Origin: Anatilimnocola floriformis
GTDB taxonomy: Bacteria > Planctomycetota > Planctomycetia > Pirellulales > Pirellulaceae
DNA length: 64,000 nt
Reading direction: 5' to 3'
NCBI RefSeq assembly: GCF_024256385.1
Contig: NZ_JAMLFW010000001.1
Coordinates: forward strand, 3,038,001-3,102,000
The translations under genes were made by a program, and so were the position numbers. The notes beneath the pieces were generated by a model, which saw only the letters and a list, made by a program, of their open reading frames with translations, was not told where the DNA came from and ran no database searches. Each line of letters begins with the position of its first letter. Within the stretch, counting starts at the first letter, position 1. This document shows, one piece after another, positions 43,403 through 51,198 of the stretch.

Positions 43403-43706
43403 CTAGCGGCGGCCGCGGGCTGTCCCACCGAAATCACGTAGATCTCCCTCCTCAAAGGCGCCGCGTACCAATGTTTGCGCCCCGACGTACAGCACTCGCG
43501 CAGCAGTCCCGAGCGGCTTGATCTGCATACCGGCCCCCACCGGTACAGCACCCTCTCGCAGAGACTCATTTTCTTCGACGTCGACGGTGGATTGCACCCC
43601 TTCCGCCATGATCGTACCAACCTCAATGCCGCCCTCCGCGTCACCCGCCGTGCCATCCTCCACGACAGCCTGCCACGACTCGCTGCCAAGGCGAAACGGC
43701 TTGGCG
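43403..43706 (-). pseudogene. Leftward coding-like remnant of unknown identity
   Basis: On the minus strand an open frame of about 100 codons ends at 43403 and is bounded upstream by a stop at 43707. It reads AKPFRLGSESWQAVVEDGTA ... LREGAVPVGAGMQIKPLG ... LRDFGGTARGRR, a protein-like mix of Gly, Val and acidic residues. The best start is a GTG at 43663, which would discard the first part, so the gene is probably 5'-truncated. A perfect terminator lies 36 bases beyond the stop, which supports a once-real gene. Family is unknown. Its upstream edge overlaps the truncated MORC-like gene on the other strand, pointing to a recombination junction. Confidence 0.35.
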
Positions 43707-43755
43707 AATTAAGCGAATCGAATCTCCCAAAACCACACTTGATGAGACTTATGAT

Positions 43756-45297
43756 TTGACACCAGTTTCCACATCTGAGCCATGGAAGGAACTGGAGAGC
43801 AATACATTCAAAGACCCTGATGAACGGACCGTTGCGTTGTCGGCCATACTCAACAAAGCGTTCTTTGACGCGCATTTTCAAAAGGGCACTTTGATCATCG
43901 TTGAGGAGTTTGACGTCCAGGACTATGAAAAGTATTTCTCTGTTGACAGCCTAGAGAAGTCGTATCTCTATAACTACATACGGCTCAACACAGCACACGG
44001 GGACGTGCGACGGATTGGCTTTAATCTCTCGGGTTTCAGCAGTGTCGACATCAATACCGTAACTTCACACATCAGGACGCAATCGGCGAATCTTGCCTTA
44101 TTTATGAACTCGGCGGCAGGATGGACACTTACTACGATTCCCGCGGGTTATCCGTACATAGCCGTTACCAAGGAAGATGAGAGCCTAGCCTCTCCATATG
44201 AAGTAAGCCGACTCCGCGATGGAAGATTCTGTTCTCGTCATGCAACTGTCATCGACCATGCTGGTCTAAAATACTCCCTGATTCTGGTAGTTGATGGTAA
44301 GCGCCGTACCATGGATCACTACAAACAGCTTGGCCGTCAGCGCAATTCTGGCTGCGGAATTACACTTTCGAGTCAACGAGGAACATTTATTTCCGCTCAC
44401 GGGGTTAAAATCTGCCACTACAATGAGTTGTTCGATGCTGACGCGTTGGCTGATTTTGACGTGCTCGAAGATAATACAGAACATCACTTATTCTTCCTTG
44501 ATGGTCCGTTCGAATTAGTCACAAATCGAAATGCGCCCGCGCCTAGCGCGCATAAGACGCTCACCGATCCGTCCTTTTTGGACAAGATCAAGGCTTTCTT
44601 GAACGACGTTGTCCGAAAGCGAAGTCGCGGTGAGGTCGTCAAAGGGCTCGTGGCTCGGCTAGGTGAGGAAAGAACGCACCAGCGCGAGGACCAGTACCAC
44701 AAAATGATGGAGCAAGTGAAGTCAAGCCTGCCCGATCGCACAACATTCATTGTTGAGGATCTACCGGTACTTGCAGAAAGAAGGTTTTTCGAGCCTGCCC
44801 TCGGAGAAGAAAACACTGTCGGCGCCCTCTTCACGTTGTTTTCTCACTTGGTGCCAAAAGACCATGCGCTAATTCAGCACTGGCGTCGGCCGCTGACGTT
44901 CAAGTCATTCGGAATCGACGCTGTCGCGTGCAGAGATGAGAGTAAAATCATTGAATCGCTGGAGTATGTCGAATACAAGCATACATTTGCAACCGACGTT
45001 GAGTTTAACCATCCGTTTTCCATCACGTCCATGATTGTGTGTTGGGAGTTTAAAGACTGTGCACTCAATACACAAATCACCGACAACTACGATTACGTTG
45101 GATTCGTTAAGTCCTTCATTGAAAGTGATGGTATTCGTCTTGGCTTCACTATTGGCGATATTCGCCTTCGGAGTGGCTTGAATGAAATTGGCAATGTGAT
45201 CACCGTGCTCAGTCTGAAACGCTTGCTCGCGAAAACCTTCAAGGTGAAGGAGAGGGCGCCGCCACCGAAACCTGCGAAGGCTAAGGCCGCGAAATAG
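43756..45297 (+). CDS. 5'-truncated MORC-type GHKL/S5 protein with a C-terminal PD-(D/E)xK-like nuclease domain
   Basis: 513 codons from a TTG at 43756; no ATG fits, and the same frame stays protein-like upstream to about 43690 (ETAWRIKRIESPKTTLDETY), so the N-terminus is missing. The first 200 residues fit the S5 domain that follows the GHKL ATPase in paraMORC proteins (KGTLIIVEEFDVQDYEKYF, then CGITLSSQRGTFISAHGVKI). The GHKL motifs themselves are absent. Near 390-440 the segments FKSFGIDAVACRDES and LEYVEYKHTFATDVEFNHPF give an Asp...ExK pattern followed by IVCWEFKD, like the nuclease-like domain of such proteins. The C-terminus is Lys/Pro-rich. A/T content is visibly higher than in its neighbours. 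Confidence 0.6.
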   Translation: MTPVSTSEPWKELESNTFKDPDERTVALSAILNKAFFDAHFQKGTLIIVEEFDVQDYEKYFSVDSLEKSYLYNYIRLNTAHGDVRRIGFNLSGFSSVDINTVTSHIRTQSANLALFMNSAAGWTLTTIPAGYPYIAVTKEDESLASPYEVSRLRDGRFCSRHATVIDHAGLKYSLILVVDGKRRTMDHYKQLGRQRNSGCGITLSSQRGTFISAHGVKICHYNELFDADALADFDVLEDNTEHHLFFLDGPFELVTNRNAPAPSAHKTLTDPSFLDKIKAFLNDVVRKRSRGEVVKGLVARLGEERTHQREDQYHKMMEQVKSSLPDRTTFIVEDLPVLAERRFFEPALGEENTVGALFTLFSHLVPKDHALIQHWRRPLTFKSFGIDAVACRDESKIIESLEYVEYKHTFATDVEFNHPFSITSMIVCWEFKDCALNTQITDNYDYVGFVKSFIESDGIRLGFTIGDIRLRSGLNEIGNVITVLSLKRLLAKTFKVKERAPPPKPAKAKAAK

Positions 45298-45544
45298 CCG
45301 CGACTAACTTTCGCATGCGAATAACGGTAAGCGACATCATTGGGCAAATAGATGAGATAGCTGTACGGTTTTTGATCCTTTCCGGGGAGACCTGCGGCAG
45401 TTCAAGAAACCGCTTGTTTTACGCTGTCGATTAGGCTTCCGCAGGTCTCGCAGCAGATATAAACAACCGTTATACATAACCTCCTGAATCCTGCCGTCAT
45501 TCGCCACTGAGGGCGAGTTTACGCATTCGGTGATAAGCAAGGGC

Positions 45545-45892
45545 ATGACAATGGCCGACCCGCGACACGTGAAGTTTCCTGTTTTCGTCATCGTCAGCGA
45601 AAACATTCTTCCTCGGATGGTTCTGCAAAATCCCAATCGAAAATGCTTTCCGATCTTCTCGTCGAAGACCACGCTCGACATGTATGCGAATGAGAGACCG
45701 GAATTGCCTTCTCCTCCACCGTGGAATGAAATTGACAAGCCGGCGCTGGTGAAGCTGCTAACTTTCATCAAGGCCGCAAATGCGGCGGAGGCGGTAGCAC
45801 TCGATCCAGTTTTCAGGTCTGATCCTCCAATGCCGGCTGAACCAATGGACATCGACGACTTCTTGCGGCATATCGCTGTCGGAACCGGATAG
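45545..45892 (+). CDS. Small soluble protein of unknown function
   Basis: 115 residues from the ATG at 45545 (AAGGG just upstream). The sequence is protein-like: VKFPVFVIVSENILPRMVLQ, then IFSSKTTLDMYANERPELPS and LLTFIKAANAAEAVALDPVF. The beginning recalls SseB-like proteins, but this is weak. After its TAG the same frame continues open (see the next entry). Confidence 0.5.
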   Translation: MTMADPRHVKFPVFVIVSENILPRMVLQNPNRKCFPIFSSKTTLDMYANERPELPSPPPWNEIDKPALVKLLTFIKAANAAEAVALDPVFRSDPPMPAEPMDIDDFLRHIAVGTG

Positions 45893-46261
45893 AATTGCCA
45901 AACACTCCGAACTACGTCACCTCCAAACGCCTCAGGCCCCTTCGGGAAAGCCCTCTCCAAAGCGCACGCACTGCATTTCGCTGAAGAGTTTGCGCAGCGA
46001 CGGGATCGCCATGCTTGCTATGTGTCCGGGACCGACAACGACGGAAATCTGGCTGACCGGGCAACTCCCACTTTGCTGATGGGACGAGAGGCCGTGGCAG
46101 AAATCGCCCTGAGAAGACTCGGCGAGAGAACAGCAGTGGTGGCGGGATTTCTGAACCGTTTGTTTACCTTTCACCCGGTTCACCCCTTGGTAGATGAATT
46201 CTCTCATCCTCGACTTCGTGGTCGGGGGATCGCCAGCCATGACCCTGGGTGCAAATTCTGA
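45893..46261 (+). other. Coding-like frame without a clear start, possible gene remnant
   Basis: Directly after the TAG of the preceding small gene the same frame stays open to 46261. It has a protein-like stretch from about 45920: FGKALSKAHALHFAEEFAQR, YVSGTDNDGNLADRATPTLL, REAVAEIALRRLGERTAVVA. The only usable start inside is a GTG at 46022. It may be a remnant or a read-through extension. The reverse strand also has an open frame here with Cys/Ser-rich, unlikely composition. Confidence 0.25.
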
Positions 46262-46504
46262 TGAAAAACAGTCCGCAGTATGTCCATAGTGGATCACGAG
46301 CCCTCATCGGGAGAATCGGGGGCGCTAATATCAATGGCCCTTACTCGCGGGAGTGGGAATCCCGCCTAGGCCATGTCGCACGTGGCCCGTAATGTCTCGC
46401 GACTCGGGTTGGAGGCAAGCAACCTCCACTATCCTGAGCATTTGATCGGAAAGGCGATCGTCCCGCACATTGCGTAGCACCCAGCAAACAGTAGGAATAT
46501 TCTC

Positions 46505-46663
46505 ATGGCAGATCCTGTTGGCCTTTCCGGGCAGGGTGTGGCGTCACCGTTCCCGCGCTCTCCGTCAGAAATCGTATCCCATGACAATCAACTTCGCCTC
46601 TTGGCCGACGCGCTCGTTGCGACGAATCCTACTGAAAAAATGGCACTCCGTCATTCGGGCTGA
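46505..46663 (+). CDS. Possible 52-residue protein
   Basis: ATG at 46505 with TAGGA nine bases upstream. The product begins MADPVGLSGQGVASPFPRSP and continues with SEIVSHDNQLRLLADALVAT, a hydrophilic part followed by an amphipathic helix. Composition is protein-like, but the length makes chance possible. It lies just before the exported esterase gene. Confidence 0.35.
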   Translation: MADPVGLSGQGVASPFPRSPSEIVSHDNQLRLLADALVATNPTEKMALRHSG

Positions 46664-46738
46664 TACTTTGATCAGAAGCGCTGGCGACTGGACTTAGGCG
46701 CTTAACCAGTTCGTGACTAATGTCGGATTGCCCCCACT

Positions 46739-47671
46739 ATGAAAATGCCCCTCGTCCTCTTGCTCGCACTAGCAACGGCACTCTCGGCCGCAGACAAGCC
46801 TCAACCGGACCAAAAAGGGTTGAACTTCGAGCGCCTCAAGGCCGCCGATGCGAACAAGGACGGCCTGCTGACTGCGGAAGAATTGGGAGAAACGCTCTGG
46901 AAGCGCATCTCGCCCTACGACGCTGACGCCAATGGCAAGCTGGATGCCGCAGAATTAGCGGCGCTTGCCGCACCTAAAGGTAACGACAAGAAAAACGAAC
47001 GTCCCGGCGGCGCCAACTCCTCGTTCACCGTTGACGAACAGCGGGCGAACAATGGCCAAACGCTGCGCTATAGCCTGTTCGTACCGCCGAACGCCACGGA
47101 GCCGTTGCCGCTGGTGCTTTGCCTGCATGGCGCGGGGGGCAACACCGCCGCGGCGAATCTGTTGGCGAGCCCGGCGTCGCAGAAGAAGTATCCTTGCGTC
47201 GTTCTCGCACCGGCCTGTGACGGGCGCAGCACGCGTTGGGTGGAAAGCTCATTTCGCGGTAAAGAAAAACAGCGCTCGGTCACACCAGAGTTGATGGAAA
47301 TCCTGGACAAAGTCGTTCAAGAAACGAAGGCCGATCCGAAACGGGTTTACGTAACCGGCCAATCCATGGGAGGCGTCGGCACCTGGGGCCTGATTGCATC
47401 CTACCCCGACCGCTTCGCTGCCGCCGTACCGATCTGCGGCATTTGGGAACCTGCGGACGCGCCGAAGATGGCGAAGGTGCCGATCTGGGCTTTCCACGGA
47501 GCCAAGGATCCGACGGTGCCTGTCGAAGGTAGCCGCCGCATGATCGCCGCGGTGATGGCTGCCGGCGGGGAACCGAAATACACCGAGTTTCCCGACGTGG
47601 GACATGGCAGTTGGGATTCCGCGTATTCCACGGACGGCTTGTGGGAATGGGTGTTTAAGCAGCACCGCTAG
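46739..47671 (+). CDS. Exported EF-hand plus PHB-depolymerase-like alpha/beta hydrolase
   Basis: 310 residues. A signal peptide (MKMPLVLLLALATALSAADK) precedes two EF-hand loops (DANKDGLLTAEEL and DADANGKLDAAEL, residues 37-75), so calcium binding is likely. The hydrolase domain has the oxyanion segment VLCLHGAGGNTAA, nucleophile Ser in YVTGQSMGGVGTWGL, acid DPTVPVEG and His in DVGHGSWD. This is the exported esterase or PHB-depolymerase type common in planctomycetes. The substrate is unknown. Confidence 0.88.
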   Translation: MKMPLVLLLALATALSAADKPQPDQKGLNFERLKAADANKDGLLTAEELGETLWKRISPYDADANGKLDAAELAALAAPKGNDKKNERPGGANSSFTVDEQRANNGQTLRYSLFVPPNATEPLPLVLCLHGAGGNTAAANLLASPASQKKYPCVVLAPACDGRSTRWVESSFRGKEKQRSVTPELMEILDKVVQETKADPKRVYVTGQSMGGVGTWGLIASYPDRFAAAVPICGIWEPADAPKMAKVPIWAFHGAKDPTVPVEGSRRMIAAVMAAGGEPKYTEFPDVGHGSWDSAYSTDGLWEWVFKQHR

Positions 47672-47730
47672 CTCCGCAGCCTTCTTCAGTTCAGCATGAG
47701 TAACCATCCACATACCGCGAGTACCTGCCC

Positions 47731-48600
47731 ATGCGTTCGGTCGTACTGATTGGCCTGATCTGGCTGAGTGTTCCCGGCCCGTCCGCAGCCCAAAAGCCCG
47801 TGGGACAAGAGCACGTCTATCGAAAAACCGAATCGCGTGAGCTGAAGCTCTACGTTGTCTCGCCCGTTGACTGGAAGGCCGAGGACCGACGACCGGCGAT
47901 TCTATTTTTTCATCACGGCAGTTGGATTGTCGGCGGACCAACGCAATTCAACGAGCAAGGCAAATATCTGGCCACCCGCGGCATGGTAGCTATCCAGGTC
48001 GATTATCGCCTCCTCGATCGCAATACCAATGATCCGCCCATTCCTTGCATTGAAGACGCGCGTTCTTCGCTGCGCTGGGTCAGAGCGAACTCAGAGAAAC
48101 TAGGAATCGACCCCAACCGCATCGCCTCGGGCGGCGGTTCAGCCGGGGGGCACCTGGCGGCGTTTCTCGGAATGATGGATGGCTTTGATGCCCCGGGCGA
48201 CGACACGACGATCTCCGCCCGCTCAAACGTAATGATTCTTTACGATCCGGCGTTCGACAACGGGCCGGGCAAATGGGGGCACCAGCGGGTCAAGGAGCGT
48301 TACAAGGAAATGTCTCCTTTTTACAACGTCGGTCCGAAGCAGCCGCCGAGCCTGATCATCGTCGGAGAGAAAGACGGAATCATTCCGCCGAAAACCGTGC
48401 TGGCCTTTGCGGAAGCAATGAAACAAGCTGGCAATCGCTGCGATGCGATCGTCTATCCCGGCAAGCCTCACGATTTCCACAATTGGAATGCCGCCAAGCC
48501 CAATCCCGATTATTACGAGACGCTCGAACGGGTCGATCGTTTCCTGATTTCACTCGGTTGGTTGACTGGCGAACCGACGATCAAAATGCCGTCGAAGTGA
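47731..48600 (+). CDS. Exported HSL-like alpha/beta hydrolase
   Basis: 289 residues with a signal peptide (MRSVVLIGLIWLSVPGPSAA). Motifs: HHGSWIVGG in place of the usual HGGG oxyanion box, nucleophile Ser in ASGGGSAGGHLAAFLG, acid EKDGIIPPKT and His in PGKPHDFHNW. The first Gly of HGGG is changed to Ser-Trp, yet the block still fits the hormone-sensitive-lipase (GDxG-like) group. It lies 59 bases after the EF-hand esterase and may be in one operon with it. Confidence 0.85.
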   Translation: MRSVVLIGLIWLSVPGPSAAQKPVGQEHVYRKTESRELKLYVVSPVDWKAEDRRPAILFFHHGSWIVGGPTQFNEQGKYLATRGMVAIQVDYRLLDRNTNDPPIPCIEDARSSLRWVRANSEKLGIDPNRIASGGGSAGGHLAAFLGMMDGFDAPGDDTTISARSNVMILYDPAFDNGPGKWGHQRVKERYKEMSPFYNVGPKQPPSLIIVGEKDGIIPPKTVLAFAEAMKQAGNRCDAIVYPGKPHDFHNWNAAKPNPDYYETLERVDRFLISLGWLTGEPTIKMPSK

Positions 48601-48649
48601 AGGCCCTAAGCGCTGTGTACATTGCCTCCCTTTCGATGCAGTGCGCCGG

Positions 48650-48976
48650 TCAAGGAATGACTTCCAGCGAGGCAATTTTGCCCCCCGCGAGCTCGAAGAA
48701 GTACCGCAGGTTCACCGGGCTCCCCGGGAAATTACCCTCCAGCCGACACGTGACCACAGTCTTTTCAGCCTGCCGTTCAAGCGTGAGCAGCTCGGTCGTG
48801 TACTGGAACTTGGCGGCTGTGTCCGCTTTCCAGTTTTTGATGGCAGCCCGGCCGTTGTAGGTGTGCCCCTCGTCTTTGACGACGGCGTTGTTGGTGAAGC
48901 ACTGAGCAACGGCGTTTCCGTCTGCCAAATCGGCTTCGAAGTAGGCAGCGATCGGCGCGGGTAGATCCAGAGTCAT
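48650..48976 (-). CDS. SnoaL / NTF2-like small protein
   Basis: 108 residues from the ATG at 48976, which has GGAGGGAT upstream. The NTF2-like fold is indicated by IAAYFEADLADGNAVAQCFT at the start, the strand NNAVVKDEGHTYNGRAAIKN and the end block LRYFFELAGGKIASLEVIP. Polar residues (Asp, His) in the pocket would suit a small-molecule isomerase or binding role. It lies next to the sigma factor gene on the same strand. Confidence 0.8.
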   Translation of the reverse strand: MTLDLPAPIAAYFEADLADGNAVAQCFTNNAVVKDEGHTYNGRAAIKNWKADTAAKFQYTTELLTLERQAEKTVVTCRLEGNFPGSPVNLRYFFELAGGKIASLEVIP

Positions 48977-49087
48977 ACGACATCCCTCCAAGTCAAAGTG
49001 AACACGGGAAAAATGGGTCAACAATTGACGCCTCTATCCCAGAGACACCTGCGGGATGGAACTGTGACAACTCTCGGGCGAGATTTG

Positions 49088-49972
49088 TCAATTCAAGCGC
49101 AGCGCGGCGCGAACCTGCCCGTCGTCCAGAATCCGCCGCAGCCAGGCGATCTGATCGGGGGGCTGAAGAAACGGATGCTCGCGGAAAATCTCCACGTGTT
49201 GTCGTTCCACGAGATCGTCAATATCGCGGACTGCCTCAGCCGCCAATTCCCGCACACGCTGCACCTGGCGAGGAACGAACATCAGATTGTGCGGATCAAC
49301 GTGCCCGTTCTGAATGAAGCCCCGGGTCTTTTTCGGACAGCGGCAAGGATTGCTGGTGTTCACTAGCCCGCACTGGTTATTCATAAAGCTGTGGAGATCG
49401 CGCCGGGCGCGAGCCAGAATCTGACGGAAGTTATCCGGGGTCATCTCCAAGACTTCGGCGCCGACGGTGTCGCTGGCGCCGAGAATAGCGCCCAACGTGA
49501 AGATCAAGCGTTGCTTACGGTCCAGGCAGAGCAACATGCCCATTGTGCAGGCATTCTTTGTTTCCTCGACGAGGATCGGAATCTCAACCGGCACGACATT
49601 CGGATCGGGTAGGTCTAAGTCAGGAGTGCCGTTAATCGCGTCGCCATAAGCGGCAAACGCCAGCGTTTTCTCTTCGCACCTACGTCGCCGCATGTTCAAG
49701 ACGTGATTGACAGCGATTCGGTACAGCCAGGTGCGGAACTTGCATTCGCCTTGGAAGGTGCTGAGCCGAGTGACAATCTTGATCAGCACTTCCTGCGTTA
49801 CCTCTTCGGCGTCCTGCGGCTGAAAGACCATGCGGACCGCAATGTTGAAAACCCACGCCTGATGCCGGAGCAGGAGCTGCTCCAGCGCGGCACGATCTCC
49901 CTCCTTGGCTCGCTCGACCAAATCCAGTTCGTCGACTTCATTCTCAATGGCCTCGGCGAATGGATTGACCAT
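49088..49972 (-). CDS. ECF-type RNA polymerase sigma factor
   Basis: 294 residues from the ATG at 49972, which has AAAGGGAG upstream. Region 2 is visible as LLRHQAWVFNIAVRMVFQPQ, DAEEVTQEVLIKI and FRTWLYRIAVNHVLNMRRRR; region 4 as KQRLIFTLGAILGASDTVGA through MTPDNFRQILARARRDLHSF. The C-terminus adds a Cys-containing segment (CGLVNTSNPCRCPKKTRGFI) and a helical extension of about 70 residues, longer than a plain ECF factor. No anti-sigma gene is adjacent; the extension may do that job. Its target is unknown. Confidence 0.88.
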   Translation of the reverse strand: MVNPFAEAIENEVDELDLVERAKEGDRAALEQLLLRHQAWVFNIAVRMVFQPQDAEEVTQEVLIKIVTRLSTFQGECKFRTWLYRIAVNHVLNMRRRRCEEKTLAFAAYGDAINGTPDLDLPDPNVVPVEIPILVEETKNACTMGMLLCLDRKQRLIFTLGAILGASDTVGAEVLEMTPDNFRQILARARRDLHSFMNNQCGLVNTSNPCRCPKKTRGFIQNGHVDPHNLMFVPRQVQRVRELAAEAVRDIDDLVERQHVEIFREHPFLQPPDQIAWLRRILDDGQVRAALRLN

Positions 49973-50138
49973 GTAACGGCTCCCTTTAACCTCAGCCAAT
50001 AAACGCGCCACCGTGAAAGGACACTGGCGTCTTAGACACGCGGCAATGCCAAGTGTGACAACCCAGATAGCAAATCGTCCAACGACTGGGGAAGGTGGCT
50101 GGACCAGGAACCGCCGCCTTCAAAACAGCAGCGGCTGT

Positions 50139-50943
50139 TCACAACTGAATGAACGCGAGCAAATCGGCATTGATTTGATCCGCATGCGTGGTCGGCATGC
50201 CGTGGGGAAAACCTGGGTAAGTCTTCAGGACCGCTCCTTTCACCAATTGTGCGCTCAACGGGCCTGAGTTCGCATACGGGACAATCTGGTCATCGTCGCC
50301 GTGCATGACGAGCGTGGGGACTGTGATCTTCTTCAGGTCCTCCGTGAAGTCTGTTTGGGAGAAGGCAACTATCCCGTCATAGTGCGCCTTCGCGCCACCA
50401 GTTCCGAATCACACCCTCGGAGGCCTTCGCGCCGGGACGGTTGAAACCGTAAAACGGCCCGGTCGGCACATCCAGGTAGAACTGCGCCCGGTTGTTGGCT
50501 ACCTGAGCTTGAAAATCGTCGAACACGTGTTTGGGCAAACCGCCGGGATTCGCCGGAGTCTGGACCATCAGTGGCGGCACCGCGCTGATGAGGACTGCTT
50601 TGGCGACGCGACTGGCGCCGTGACGCGCGAGATAGCGAGTGACCTCCCCGCCGCCCGTCGAATGCCCGACGTGGACGGCATTTTGCAAGTCGAGATGCGC
50701 TGTAAGCGCCGCCAGATCGTCGGCATAGTGGTCCATGTCGTGCCCGTCGGCAACCTGGCTGGAGCGCCCGTGCCCCCTCCGGTCATGCGCGATGACGCGG
50801 TAGCCTCGACTGAGGAAATACATCAGTTGCGAGTCCCAGTCTTCGCTGGACAGGGGCCAGCCATGCGAGAACACGATCGGCTGCCCGCTACCCCAATCCT
50901 TGTAATAGATCTCGGTGCCGTCTTTCACGGTGATCGTGCTCAT
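50139..50943 (-). pseudogene. Haloperoxidase-like alpha/beta hydrolase with a frameshift
   Basis: From the ATG at 50943 (AGGAGA site) the frame reads [20 protein letters not shown], with oxyanion region [12 protein letters not shown] and nucleophile Ser in [14 protein letters not shown]. It stops near 50377 after NWWREGAL. The next frame continues the same protein as [20 protein letters not shown], with acid [10 protein letters not shown] and His in [10 protein letters not shown], and ends at 50139. About six codons normally found between the two parts seem to be lost, as if a non-triplet deletion had occurred. All triad residues exist but in two frames, so the gene is probably inactive unless this is a sequencing error. 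Confidence 0.85.
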
Positions 50944-50978
50944 GCTTCGTTCTCCTGGACATACTATAAGCGTGCGTC

Positions 50979-51197
50979 CTAGGTCCTGGCGATGCTGTAA
51001 TGCACCGCTTTCACACTCGGGACGCACTCCGTAATCTTGTAGCCGAGCGTCCGTAAGTCGAGGCCCGCCAGTAGGTGTTCCCCGGAGCCGAGCAGGATCG
51101 GCGACACGGCCAAGTGGCTCTTCAGCTAAGCGAGCCTGCAGATATTTGCGAATGGTGGCGACGCCGCCAAGGAAGCGAATGTGCTGGCCATGGGCTC
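50979..51197 (-). pseudogene. C-terminal remnant of a RibD/DHFR-like reductase
   Basis: On the minus strand one frame gives [20 protein letters not shown] and another continues with [20 protein letters not shown] then [20 protein letters not shown]. This is the end of the dihydrofolate-reductase/RibD C-terminal family, whose usual string is a Gly-Gly-rich loop, a Pro...LLGxG motif and a final strand. The N-terminal two thirds are missing and a frameshift separates the halves. The fragment is squeezed between the frameshifted hydrolase and the glycosidase gene. Confidence 0.75.
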
Positions 51198-51198
51198 A

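Noticed and set aside
45337-45960. 207-codon minus-strand frame
   Set aside because: Antisense to the small gene at 45545-45892, without a ribosome site and with Ser/Gly-rich unlikely composition.
46231-46256. Possible right attachment site (CCTGGGTG shared with the tRNA-Arg 3' end)
   Set aside because: Only about eight bases match, which is expected by chance.
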